NCBI RefSeq assembly: GCF_038593265.1
Contig: NZ_CP151979.1
Location: 682,001-746,000 of the forward strand
Origin: Ureibacillus sp. FSL W7-1570
GTDB taxonomy: Bacteria; Bacillota; Bacilli; Bacillales_A; Planococcaceae
Direction: 5' to 3'
Length of the DNA stretch: 64,000 nucleotides
How positions within the stretch are numbered: position 1 is the stretch's first letter; every line of letters starts with the position of its first letter. Of the stretch, positions 55,453-64,000 are shown piece after piece. A program made the position numbers and the translations under genes. The notes under the pieces were generated by a model. It searched no databases. It was not told the DNA's origin and saw only the letters and a list, made by a program, of their open reading frames with translations.

Positions 55453-56709
55453 TTATGAATTTAGAAGCAAGTCTTCCGGATTTTCGATCAATTCTTTTAC
55501 TGTTTTCAAGAATCCTACGGAGTCTTTACCGTCGATGATTCTGTGGTCATAAGAAAGTGCCACATACATCATTGGACGGATTTCAACTTGGCCGTTCACG
55601 GCTACTGGACGGTTCACGATTGCGTGCATGCCAAGAATTCCGGCTTGTGTACCATTGATGATCGGAGTTGACATTAATGAACCGAATACACCGCCGTTAG
55701 TAATTGTAAATGTGCCACCTTGCAAGTCGGAAAGGGCCAATTTTTTCTCGCGTGCTTTTTGGGCAAGTTCCGCAATTTCTTTTTCGATTTCAGCGAAGTT
55801 TTTGCGGTCTGCATCACGTACAACAGGCACAACTAGACCTTCTTCAGTGGATACAGCAATACCGATATCATAAATGTTGAATTTATGAATTTCGTCACCA
55901 ACGATTTGAGCATTTACATAAGGGTATTTTTTCAATGCTGCAACAACAGCTTTTGTAAAGAATGACATGAATCCAAGTTTGATGCCATTTTCTTTCACGA
56001 ATTGTTCTTGTTTGCGTTTGCGCAATGCCATTACGTTCGTCATGTCGATTTCGTTGAATGTTGTCAACATGGCTGTGCTTTGTTTTACTTCGAGCAAGCG
56101 TTTTGCGATTGTTTGACGACGGCGGCTCATTCTTTCCACAGTCACTCGGGAATCGTCAACTGGTGCCACTACAGGCGCTTTCGTTTGAGCTGGTTGGGCA
56201 GCAGGTTGAGCCGGTTTTGCCGCATGTGCTGCAACGTCTTGAACGCGTACACGGCCTTGTGGATCGACTGGTGAAATCGCAGCCAAATCGATTCCTTTTT
56301 CACGTGCAAGTTTACGGGCAGCTGGTGATGCCACTACCCGGCCGCTGTTTGTTTCTTCAACAACCGGTGCAGGTTGAGCCGGTTGGGCAGCTGGTGCTTG
56401 TTGTGCAGGTTGCGCTTCTTCTTTTGCAGCCTCTTTTGCAGGTTCCGCTTGAGGTGCAGGAGCAGCTCCGCCTTCAGCTGGTTCAACAACGGCGATTGTT
56501 TGGCCAACTTGTACTGTGTCGCCCTCTTGAGCCAAAATTTGTGTCAATACTCCCGCTTCTTCTGAAATGATTTCCGCATTTACTTTATCTGTTTCCAATT
56601 CAACGATGAATTCGCCTTTTTCAACGCGATCTCCAACTTTTTTCACCCATTGTGCAATGGTACCTTCTGTAATCGATTCTGCTAATTCAGGGACTTTAAT
56701 TTCAGCCAC
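55453..56709 (-). CDS. odhB: 2-Oxoglutarate dehydrogenase E2 (dihydrolipoyl succinyltransferase)
   Basis: OdhB is the core of the 2-oxoglutarate dehydrogenase complex of the TCA cycle. The 418-residue protein has an N-terminal lipoyl domain (residues 1-76; the lipoylated Lys is in ETDKVNAEI), a long Pro/Ala/Gln linker (about 78-115), the E1/E3-binding domain ([35 protein letters not shown], about 127-160) and the acyltransferase domain ending with [18 protein letters not shown]. It follows odhA by 61 bp with a GGAGG site. The lpd (E3) gene is not in the window. Confidence 0.97.
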   Translation of the reverse strand: MAEIKVPELAESITEGTIAQWVKKVGDRVEKGEFIVELETDKVNAEIISEEAGVLTQILAQEGDTVQVGQTIAVVEPAEGGAAPAPQAEPAKEAAKEEAQPAQQAPAAQPAQPAPVVEETNSGRVVASPAARKLAREKGIDLAAISPVDPQGRVRVQDVAAHAAKPAQPAAQPAQTKAPVVAPVDDSRVTVERMSRRRQTIAKRLLEVKQSTAMLTTFNEIDMTNVMALRKRKQEQFVKENGIKLGFMSFFTKAVVAALKKYPYVNAQIVGDEIHKFNIYDIGIAVSTEEGLVVPVVRDADRKNFAEIEKEIAELAQKAREKKLALSDLQGGTFTITNGGVFGSLMSTPIINGTQAGILGMHAIVNRPVAVNGQVEIRPMMYVALSYDHRIIDGKDSVGFLKTVKELIENPEDLLLNS

Positions 56710-56770
56710 TTTAGGTTCCTCCTTTAATTCTCCACACTAATCTTTTTTTCTGTATGAACGATGTGTTCGA

Positions 56771-59572
56771 TTATAGATCTGCTAAAGCATCACTGATCAC
56801 TTTTGCTTGAGCAGCTTTATGTGAATCCGCGTCTCCCTCGGAAGTAGAAGACATTTCTGGACGACCAACATAACGAACTTTTTTGCCTTCTGCAAGTTCG
56901 AGTAAATATTCCAATACAAATCTCCAAGGACCTTGGTTTTTAGGTTCTTCTTGCACCCAAACGATTTCTTTCGCATTCGGATATCGAGCGATGATTTCTT
57001 TCACTTTATCCATTGGGAATGGGTACAATTGTTCAATGCGAATGATATGAAGTTTATCCAAGCCTTTGCCGTCTTTTACAGCTTCAGCCAAGTCGATTGT
57101 CACTTTGCCGGAAGCTAAAATGATGCGTTCCACTTTTTTCGCATTTTGTCCAAGTCCTGGTTGTTCAATCACTTCTTCAAATTTGCCTTCGGATAATTGT
57201 TCCAAAGTCGCTGCCGCCAATGGATGACGAAGCAATGATTTAGGTGTTGCAACCACTAATGGGCGCACCGCTTCTGTGCCAAGCATTTTCGCTTGTCTGC
57301 GCAATAAGTGGAAGTAGTTTCCTGCATTTGAGCAGTTCGCAACGATCCAGTTGTTTTCAGCGCATAGTTGCAAGTAGCGTTCAATACGAGCTGAGGAGTG
57401 TTCCGGACCTTGTCCTTCCATACCATTTGGAAGCAATAGAACAAGTCCTGATTTTAATCCCCATTTTGAACGGGCAGCGGAAATGAAGTTATCGAACATC
57501 ACTTGGGCCATATTTGCGAAGTCCCCGAATTGGCCTTCCCAAATTGTCAATGCTTTTTCATTTTCAAGATTGTAGCCGTATTCGTAACCGACAATCGCCG
57601 CTTCTGTCAATGGAGAGTTGTATACGCTGAAAGATGCTTTGGCGCCTGAAATATGATTTAATGGCGTCCATTCAGAACCATTATTTTTGTCATGAAGCAC
57701 TAGATGGCGTTGTGAGAACGTACCGCGTTGCGCATCTTGCCCTGAAATGCGGATTGGATTTCCTTCGCGCAAGATGGATGCGAATGCCAATGTTTCTGCA
57801 TGACCCCAGTCAATTTTGCCAGTTTCCAATGCTTCTGTGCGTCTTTTTAGGATTCTTGCCAATTTGTTTTGTGGCTCGAAGTTTTCCGGCCATGCCAACA
57901 ATTCTTCATTGATTTGTTTCAATTCATCCGCTGAAACGCCTGTTTCCACTTCTGGATATGGCTGTTTCACGGCTTCAGGCATTTCGATTTCAAATGGTCC
58001 TTTTTCTTCGCCGACTTTTTTCACATAGTCGTAGCATTTTTGCATTTCACTATAAACATCTTTGTCCAGTTGTTCAACATATTCTTTCGTCACAACACCC
58101 TCATTGGCGATGCGTTCACCATACAACGCACGGACAGTTGGATGTTTATCAACAATGATATATGTGAGCGGGTTTGTCACAGTCGGATCATCTGTTTCGT
58201 TATGTCCGTATCTGCGGTAACCGATCAAGTCGATTAAAATATCTTTTCCGAATGTTTGGCGGTATTCAAAAGCGAATTTTGCCACTTGGATAACCGCTTC
58301 AGGTTCATCCGCATTCACATGGATAACCGGAATGCCATATCCTTTTGCCAAGTCGGAAGAATAATGTGTTGAACGGGAATCGTAATATTCTGTCGTAAAT
58401 CCGATCATGTTGTTTGAAATGATATGGATGGATCCGCCAGTTGTGAATCCTTTCGTTCTTGCCATGTTGAATGTTTCTTGAACGATTCCTTCACCGCTGA
58501 ATGCAGCGTCTCCGTGAACCATCACCGCCAATGCTTTGGAAGTGTCCTGCACCGGTTCACCCGCATTGGATGTTTCTTCTTGGGCCGCTCTTGTAGAACC
58601 TGCGACAACAGGGCTTACCACTTCCAAGTGTGAAGGGTTGTATGCAAGTTTTACAGTTAAACCTGATGGCTTATGATAAGTTGCACCCATATGATATTTT
58701 ACGTCGCCGGTCCAACCTTTGGAAATTTCGATTGAACCGTCTTCCGGGAAGAAGTAATCATTCGGTACATGGGCAAAATCCGCAAACATCATTTCATACG
58801 GTTTTTTCACGATGTGAGTCAACACATTCAAACGGCCACGGTGAGCCATACCGATTTGTACGGATTTCATTTGATTAGTTTCTGCGGATTTAACAATTTC
58901 ATCAATCAACACTACAAGTGTATCCAAACCTTCGATGGAGAATCGTTTTTGTCCAACGAATGTTTTATGAAGGAATTTTTCAAAGTTTTCAACGCGTGTC
59001 AGTTGTTCCAACACCGCTTTTTTCTCTTCGGCTGTCAATTTCGCTTTGAAGAATCCTGATTCAACTTTTGATTGAATCCAGTTTCGTTCAGATTCATCTT
59101 CAATATGGCTATATTCGAAACCGATTTTATCCGTATATAATGAACGTAAATATTCAATGGCTTGTTTACCATTGGAAACGTTTGCAGGAACATTATTAAA
59201 GAATAGAGAAGCAGGCAGTTCAGCCAGATCCGCATCTGTCAAACCATAAGTTGCAGGCTCGATTTTCGCGGAATCCAATGGGCGATCTTTTAATGGATAA
59301 ACATCTGCCGCATAGTGGCCAAAGGCGCGTATCGCATCAGCAAGGCGAATCGCTGCCAATACTTTTTTCACATCTCCTGTTTGAGCCGCTTGAGCACCAC
59401 TTGAAGCTTCTTCTAATACTGGAGCACCGAATTGTTGGAATAATTCAACTAAATCCGCATCCACTTCCTCAGGGTTTTGCAAAAATAGTTCATATTGTTC
59501 CATCAAATACCCCAAGTTCGGACCAGAAAATGCTGACCAAGGAGTTCCAGCAGTAAAAACATTATTTGACAT
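56771..59572 (-). CDS. odhA: 2-Oxoglutarate dehydrogenase E1 component
   Basis: OdhA decarboxylates 2-oxoglutarate using thiamine diphosphate. The 933-residue length is normal. The thiamine-PP binding part includes GMAHRGRLNVL, HGDAAFSGEGIVQET and NNMIGFTT, RRYGHNETDDP, and the pyrimidine-binding part has SGQDAQRGTFSQRH and ANMAQVMFDNFI, then LPNGMEGQGPEHSSARIERYLQL. I start at ATG 59572 after TTGGAGG; TTG 59587 overlaps the ribosome site. The operon is odhA-odhB. Confidence 0.97.
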   Translation of the reverse strand: MSNNVFTAGTPWSAFSGPNLGYLMEQYELFLQNPEEVDADLVELFQQFGAPVLEEASSGAQAAQTGDVKKVLAAIRLADAIRAFGHYAADVYPLKDRPLDSAKIEPATYGLTDADLAELPASLFFNNVPANVSNGKQAIEYLRSLYTDKIGFEYSHIEDESERNWIQSKVESGFFKAKLTAEEKKAVLEQLTRVENFEKFLHKTFVGQKRFSIEGLDTLVVLIDEIVKSAETNQMKSVQIGMAHRGRLNVLTHIVKKPYEMMFADFAHVPNDYFFPEDGSIEISKGWTGDVKYHMGATYHKPSGLTVKLAYNPSHLEVVSPVVAGSTRAAQEETSNAGEPVQDTSKALAVMVHGDAAFSGEGIVQETFNMARTKGFTTGGSIHIISNNMIGFTTEYYDSRSTHYSSDLAKGYGIPVIHVNADEPEAVIQVAKFAFEYRQTFGKDILIDLIGYRRYGHNETDDPTVTNPLTYIIVDKHPTVRALYGERIANEGVVTKEYVEQLDKDVYSEMQKCYDYVKKVGEEKGPFEIEMPEAVKQPYPEVETGVSADELKQINEELLAWPENFEPQNKLARILKRRTEALETGKIDWGHAETLAFASILREGNPIRISGQDAQRGTFSQRHLVLHDKNNGSEWTPLNHISGAKASFSVYNSPLTEAAIVGYEYGYNLENEKALTIWEGQFGDFANMAQVMFDNFISAARSKWGLKSGLVLLLPNGMEGQGPEHSSARIERYLQLCAENNWIVANCSNAGNYFHLLRRQAKMLGTEAVRPLVVATPKSLLRHPLAAATLEQLSEGKFEEVIEQPGLGQNAKKVERIILASGKVTIDLAEAVKDGKGLDKLHIIRIEQLYPFPMDKVKEIIARYPNAKEIVWVQEEPKNQGPWRFVLEYLLELAEGKKVRYVGRPEMSSTSEGDADSHKAAQAKVISDALADL

Positions 59573-59587
59573 GAGAAAAACCTCCAA

Positions 59588-60979
59588 ATTTTGCTAAATA
59601 GCAATCCGTTTTAATTTTCGAATTCTTCTATTAATATTCATTTATATAATTTGTTGAGAAGAACCTTTTTTCCATTTCAATCTTACTACTCTTCACAAAA
59701 AATACAACTATTTTTCACAAAATTAAATGAAAAATTTTCTGTGTTAAGAAAATTTTTTCCTCTACATATTTAGGCAGTCCATCAGGATATGATACATCCA
59801 TTTTGTTCCATCATTTTCCGTTGATTGTTGATTCCAATCCACCTCCGCAGCAATATTTTTTGAGGTTCCAAACAAAATTGCACCTATTTCAAAATGCCAA
59901 GTTTGTTTTCTTTTATCATCATATAAATATTATCTGCAAAAAAATAAATTTGAAAATGGGGAATTTTATGTTTTTCCATGTGCATTTTCAAATCATATGT
60001 AAAAAATCTTGGGAGATGGATTTACAAATTTTACACCCATTTGGCGCCCTAACTAATTGTAACATTTGAAAATACAACTTCAAGCAATTTATCTTCAATA
60101 ATTAAGTAAAATTAACACCCTCTTTTTTCCCCGCTTTCCATGGGTACACTCTCTGCCATCCGGAAAAGGTAACCCCTTTTTTCTTCACGAATTTTGCAAA
60201 GGAAACATCCGATCTGCACTTTTCATCCAATGTCAGGTTGGAGGCGGTTTCCTGGACAGAATCACTTGCCTCCCGAATTTTCAACAAATTTTCATCATTA
60301 TTTCCATAATTGTTTACAATATTTTTTAAATCAACCTTAAAAAAGGTTTAAACTTATATAAAAGTGGTTATTTAATAACTATACACATGACACCCCTAAA
60401 CACTTTTTTCATAAAGTGTATCATCCTATATTTTTAAAGTTTTGGTGCCACAATTAAATTTCCTTGAATTGTGGCGCATTTTTTTTTTGAAAAAGCATTG
60501 TCCTTCGGCTTTTGATGATGAAGAAAAAATAATTTCATTTTGGTTAGTAACATTTTTTAAAAATTGCATATTTTATTTTTGTGCAACATCCATTGAATTC
60601 GTAAAATGTACCCAGTTTTGGCTCTTTTCGATGTTGGTAGTATATATGTAAATCATTCTAAAATTGACAAAATCCTTCCTAATTCTTTCCGCTTATTATT
60701 CAACTGTATCATATTGGGGTTTTTAGTTGTGCTGTCTTCTGATTTTTAATAAAATTGTTTTATTACATTCACAAACTTTCCACAGAAAATACCGTATTTT
60801 TTTAAACAAATTCTTGTAGAATCGATTATATTTATTATAAGATATATTGGTCAAACAACGAAATTATTTTCAGAAAACGTTGGATGCGCCTTTTTAATTT
60901 TACGAGTTATTCGGTTGCAGATATGTTCTGTGTTAATTGGAATTTTTTTGAAGATATCCTAAAAAAAGGAGGCGTTTTA
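59588..60979. other. Gene-poor AT-rich region with one orphan terminator
   Basis: I see no convincing protein gene in this 1.4 kb. A minus-strand frame at 60102-60287 (61 codons, TTG start, no good ribosome site) has protein-like composition but no recognisable relatives and may be a relic. A strong plus-strand terminator (60445-60490) stands alone, which suggests an untranslated transcript. Promoter-like AT-rich stretches occur near 60310-60365 and 60830-60860; the latter probably serves the acetyltransferase gene. Confidence 0.6.
60445..60490 (+). terminator. Orphan intrinsic terminator
   Basis: TGCCACAATT/AATTGTGGCG with an 11-nt loop is followed by T10. No gene precedes it within several hundred bases on this strand. 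Confidence 0.75.
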
Positions 60980-61528
60980 ATGCTAAAACCTCGTGACTTA
61001 TTTGAAACTAATGAATTGTACCAATTGATGATCCACCCAACGGTATTCCCTTATGTACGCCACAAAGCGGCAAGCCCGGAGGAATATTTGTTTATCACAA
61101 AGCAAATAATCGAAGAAGAGGCGTTGGGAAAAACCATTTCAAGAACGATTCTTGATGAATGGGGTCAACCGATCGGAACAATCAGTCTATACGATATACA
61201 AGACGGTGCTGGATTTCTGGGGACTTGGATTGGAGTTCCATTCCAAGGAAAAGGATATAATCAATTAGCGAAAAAAGAGTTTTTGAACGAGATTTTTTTC
61301 AAATATAATTTTCACACAGTTTTTCTAAGAATCCGAAAAGAAAACGAAAAATCGAAACGTGCCTCCTTAAAGTTGCAATATGTTATCAACGCGAATGAAT
61401 TGCATCCGACTTTATATGAGGAAATCAATGCCGGTGAAGCGAAATACGATTTATATAAAATCCCTCGGGATCTATTTTACTTGGTGACCGCCAATGAACA
61501 GGAAAATGAAGAAGAACAAGTTATTTAA
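60980..61528 (+). CDS. GNAT-family acetyltransferase (RimJ/RimL type)
   Basis: The 182-residue protein resembles the RimJ/RimL group: MLKPRDLFETNELYQLMIHPTVFPYVRHKAASPEEY, GQPIGTISLYDIQDGAGFLGTWIGVPFQGKGYNQLAKKEFLNEIFFKYNFHTVFLRIRKENEKSKRASLKL. The acetyl-CoA loop is QGKGYN (about residue 92-97) and the NEKSKRASLKL segment is the usual C-terminal GNAT motif. ATG 60980 follows AAAGGAGG; the upstream TTG/ATG frame is leader. Substrate unknown. Confidence 0.87.
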   Translation: MLKPRDLFETNELYQLMIHPTVFPYVRHKAASPEEYLFITKQIIEEEALGKTISRTILDEWGQPIGTISLYDIQDGAGFLGTWIGVPFQGKGYNQLAKKEFLNEIFFKYNFHTVFLRIRKENEKSKRASLKLQYVINANELHPTLYEEINAGEAKYDLYKIPRDLFYLVTANEQENEEEQVI

Positions 61529-61537
61529 TAAAAAGTA

Positions 61538-61572
61538 AAAACACCAAATCAAAAAATGATTTGGTGTTTTTT
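61538..61572. terminator. Bidirectional terminator
   Basis: AACACCAAATCA/TGATTTGGTGTT with a 5-nt loop is flanked by A and T runs, between the converging acetyltransferase and MurG genes. Confidence 0.9.
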
Positions 61573-61574
61573 TA

Positions 61575-62651
61575 TTATTTTTCATATTGCAGGATTAATT
61601 TGATCATCTCTTTCGGCGTTTTCGGTCTTTCCGCTTTCGACATCGCATCCAAAATGGAATCTTTATTCCGGATTAACGTTTGCAGGGATTTCAGGAACGT
61701 TTCTTTCGTCAATTGTTCCTCTTCCAACACTTCCGCAAATCCTTGATTTTTGAACAATCTTGCATTCAATATTTGATCCCCGCGGCTTTTCGATGATGAT
61801 AAAGGAATGAGCAGCATCGGTTTCTTTAATGCAAGGAATTCAAAAATGGAGTTGGAGCCTGCACGGGATACGACGAAATCCGCCGCGCTGATCAGATCCG
61901 GCAATTCCATTGTAACATATTCGAACTGTTTATATCCTTTCAATTCCAATAAAGACGAATCGACATTCCCTTTTCCGCATAGATGGATTACATTGAAATC
62001 CTTCAACAGTTCAGGCAAATTGCTCCGGATGGCATCATTCAGGACGACTGATCCCAAGCTGCCTCCCATGACAAGAAGCACAGGTTTTCGATTTTCAAAT
62101 TGACAAAGTTTGAATCCGCGCATTTTATTTCCTTTAAAAAGCTGTTCACGAACCACCGAGCCGGTGCATGTCGACTTCTCTTTCGGCAAATATTTCAAGG
62201 TTTCCCGGAACACGGTGAAAATATGGGATGCAAAAGGCTGGGCCAACTTATTGGCAAGCCCGGGCGTCACATCGGATTCATGGATCACGACCGGTATATT
62301 TGACAATTTCGCCGCAATCACGACCGGTACGGACACGAAACCGCCTTTTGAGAATACAATGGATGGTTTGACTTTTTTCAAAATCGCGAAAGCTTGGCCG
62401 ATCCCTGCCAGCACTTTGAAGGGATCCGTAAAGTTTTTCAATGAAAAGTACCGTCTCAATTTGCCGCTTGAAATGCTATGGTATGGAAGGTCGGGGAAAT
62501 TTTTTGTAATCAATTCTTTTTCAATTCCATCATGGGATCCGATGTAATGGATGGAATAGCCTTCCTCTTGCAAAGAAGGAATAATCGCTTCATTCAATGA
62601 AACGTGCCCTGCAGTTCCCCCACCTGTTAAAACGATTGTTTTTTTGTCCAC
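61575..62651 (-). CDS. murG: MurG-like UDP-GlcNAc:undecaprenyl-PP-MurNAc-pentapeptide transferase, stand-alone
   Basis: MurG adds GlcNAc to lipid I to give lipid II at the inner membrane face. The 358-residue GT28 protein has the N-terminal [16 protein letters not shown] loop (GGTGGHxxP in canonical MurG), [41 protein letters not shown], and [23 protein letters not shown], the donor-binding region. GTG 62651 follows AGGAGAATTATC. The gene is alone, not in a dcw cluster; some Bacillaceae carry such extra MurG paralogues, so it may not be the main enzyme. Confidence 0.87.
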   Translation of the reverse strand: MDKKTIVLTGGGTAGHVSLNEAIIPSLQEEGYSIHYIGSHDGIEKELITKNFPDLPYHSISSGKLRRYFSLKNFTDPFKVLAGIGQAFAILKKVKPSIVFSKGGFVSVPVVIAAKLSNIPVVIHESDVTPGLANKLAQPFASHIFTVFRETLKYLPKEKSTCTGSVVREQLFKGNKMRGFKLCQFENRKPVLLVMGGSLGSVVLNDAIRSNLPELLKDFNVIHLCGKGNVDSSLLELKGYKQFEYVTMELPDLISAADFVVSRAGSNSIFEFLALKKPMLLIPLSSSKSRGDQILNARLFKNQGFAEVLEEEQLTKETFLKSLQTLIRNKDSILDAMSKAERPKTPKEMIKLILQYEK

Positions 62652-62835
62652 GATAATTCTCCTATTCTCATGAAACTGCATTCTTGATGATTACATTATG
62701 CCGTCAACACTGATTTTATCATAAAGCGCCATAGAAACAATGGTGTAAGCAGAAGGCGGGCCGGATTTTGCCTATTTGCCAGGCAAGCCTGAATCCATTT
62801 AATTTTCCAAAAAACCCTCCAACCCACAGCCACAC

Positions 62836-62862
62836 AAAAACACCCACCAATTGAGATGGGTG
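62836..62862 (-). terminator. Terminator of the CAP-domain gene
   Basis: On the minus strand CACCCA/TGGGTG with a 10-nt loop is followed by TTTTTGTG. The stretch 62652-62835 before it has no gene. Confidence 0.75.
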
Positions 62863-62876
62863 ATTTGTTTTTTCCC

Positions 62877-63830
62877 TTACATTTGAATGAACTGTTGTGT
62901 CCAATAGTATCCATTTTCAACAAAGCCTACGCCGATATGGGTATAATTCGCATTTAATATATTCGCCCGATGCCCTGGTGAATTCATCCATGCATTTACC
63001 ACCTGTTCCGGTGTTCTTTGGCCTTGGGCAATATTTTCACCAGCCGCTCTGTATTGGATACCGGCTGCACGCATTTGGTCAAACGGGCTGCCGTAAGTGG
63101 GACTTGTATGGGAAAAATAACCTAAATTCGCCATATCCTGTGATTTTGCTTTGGCAACGGCCATTAAAGGATTGTACATCGTAAGAGGTTTCAGACCCGC
63201 TTTGGCCCGTTCCGCATTTGTCAACTCAACGACTTGTCTTTCAAACTCTGAAACTTGGTTGGTAACAGAAGTTGACGGTTTCTCTTTTGTTGCAGGATTT
63301 TCCGATTGCGGCTCTGCATTTTGTGTTGATGGAACTGCAGGTGCCGCTTGTTCCCCACCTTTTGACGGGCTGGATGGATTTCCTTTGAAATAGTGATTGA
63401 TTTGTTTGGACGTTCCGTTATTTGTCCCTTTGCCGCTTTCTGTTTCATCTTTTGCGGCATGTTGAGAGGCATTTGTCTGTCCTGAAGAATTGTCAGCTAT
63501 TGAATTTGCCGGAACTTTGACAGCCGTTTTTTCCTCTTCCTGGGTCGCAGTTGGTTGCTTGAAGGCTTTAAAAGGATCGGAAACAATGCTGTTTACGGTC
63601 TTTTTTGCCAATTCGGCGGCTTGTGTCATATCTTTCAGAAGTTCATCATTTCCTAATGCCCATCGTTCAATTTTTTTGACGATGATTCCGTTATGATTTT
63701 CAAATTTGATGATTTGTATCGTTCCTGGAGGTTGCCCCGTGTTCTCCTTACTGATGGTTGTTGCACTTGCTTGGGGAACCACCGTTGCAAATAAACATAA
63801 TGCACAAAAAGTCATGAACCATTTTTTCAT
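62877..63830 (-). CDS. Secreted CAP-domain (SCP/PR1) protein, YkwD-like
   Basis: The 317-residue protein has a signal peptide (MKKWFMTFCALCLFATVVPQASA, cut after ASA at about 23-24), a 60-residue domain, a low-complexity Ser/Thr/Gln/Asn/Lys linker (about 90-195) and a C-terminal CAP domain: FERQVVELTNAERAKAGLKPL, GYFSHTSPTYGSPFDQMRAAGI, GENIAQGQRTPEQVVNAWMNSPGHRANILNANYTHIGVGF. The CAP His/Glu residues (SHTSP, GENIA) are present. Many Bacillus relatives (YkwD) are found in spore coats or the medium; function is unknown. A GAGAGAAAA ribosome site precedes ATG 63830. The final 170 bp of the window show no gene. Confidence 0.9.
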   Translation of the reverse strand: MKKWFMTFCALCLFATVVPQASATTISKENTGQPPGTIQIIKFENHNGIIVKKIERWALGNDELLKDMTQAAELAKKTVNSIVSDPFKAFKQPTATQEEEKTAVKVPANSIADNSSGQTNASQHAAKDETESGKGTNNGTSKQINHYFKGNPSSPSKGGEQAAPAVPSTQNAEPQSENPATKEKPSTSVTNQVSEFERQVVELTNAERAKAGLKPLTMYNPLMAVAKAKSQDMANLGYFSHTSPTYGSPFDQMRAAGIQYRAAGENIAQGQRTPEQVVNAWMNSPGHRANILNANYTHIGVGFVENGYYWTQQFIQM

Positions 63831-64000
63831 TATTTTTCTCTCCTTTCAATATATCCATGATAAGGGAGAAAACTTGAAAAAAATGGTCCAGCTATTGCCA
63901 AAAACGCCAAATCATTTTCGGCTCAATCATTTAAAGAGTTTTCAGAAGAAAAAAATACAATGTTTTACAACTGAAAAATATATTGCTAACAATAAACTAT

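Noticed and set aside
60102-60287. 61-codon minus-strand frame in the gap after odhA
   Set aside because: TTG start without a usable ribosome site, no recognisable family and no terminator in the right place; mentioned as a possible relic only.
60102-60310. Possible structured RNA (c-di-AMP riboswitch-like) in the odhA upstream gap
   Set aside because: None of the conserved ydaO core sequences can be located on either strand.

Overview
The window is chromosomal DNA from a low-GC, endospore-forming Bacillales bacterium. Direct evidence: a tlp spore-protein gene behind a sigma-G-like promoter, Bacillus-type Shine-Dalgarno sites, and Bacillus gene orders (yneR-plsY-parE-parC, xpaC-yaaN, ywcB-ywcA, odhA-odhB, ycgR-ycgQ). 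I cannot name the species; a Bacillaceae or Planococcaceae member is my inference. I saw no rRNA, tRNA, CRISPR array or prophage.

Layout. 0-3 kb: the 3' part of a drug-type ABC exporter, then an intact IS1182-family element whose target duplication is the exporter's terminator hairpin. 3-5 kb: a ycgR-ycgQ pair (permease plus His-rich partner) behind a near-perfect Zur box. 5-6.6 kb: a tyrosine recombinase with striking palindromes around it and a gene remnant. 6.6-16 kb: a CapA-like lipoprotein that lacks a normal start codon, an esterase, a CNNM/CorC protein, a sirtuin, an acetyltransferase, a DMT transporter, a DUF1906 protein, a VanW protein and tlp. 16-22 kb: plsY divergent from parE-parC, with a LexA box just after the parE promoter. 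22-25 kb: the ywcB-ywcA acetate symporter operon.

25-27 kb holds the most unusual unit: an HTH-LAGLIDADG endonuclease-like gene coupled to a small ribbon-helix-helix-like gene, with a LexA box lying exactly in the 17-bp spacer of a good sigma-A promoter. A decayed HAD phosphatase gene sits beside it. 27-32.7 kb: an orphan 463-aa protein, small genes, yqeY, a TPP riboswitch with thiT, and an IS4-family element with a 9-bp target duplication. 32.9-40 kb: an orphan EIIC, a crotonase, a P-loop protein, an aminotransferase, an AI-2E-type permease, an LCP ligase and msrA.

40.2-44.7 kb is flanked by two directly repeated 28-bp sites closely resembling the XerD half of Bacillus dif; it carries an MCP, a prolyl-4-hydroxylase-like gene and an ABC-F gene. 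44.7-52.5 kb: a lipoprotein, a yxjC/yxjF-like hydroxybutyrate pair, a cold-shock gene with a large leader hairpin, xpaC-yaaN and small proteins. 52.5-55.4 kb: an amino-acid ABC transporter behind a lysine riboswitch, so probably lysine uptake. 55.4-59.6 kb: odhAB. A gene-poor 1.4-kb stretch follows, then an acetyltransferase, a stand-alone MurG and a secreted CAP-domain protein. parEC, odhAB and dif all lie in the terminus half of the B. subtilis chromosome, which makes the dif-like sites more plausible.
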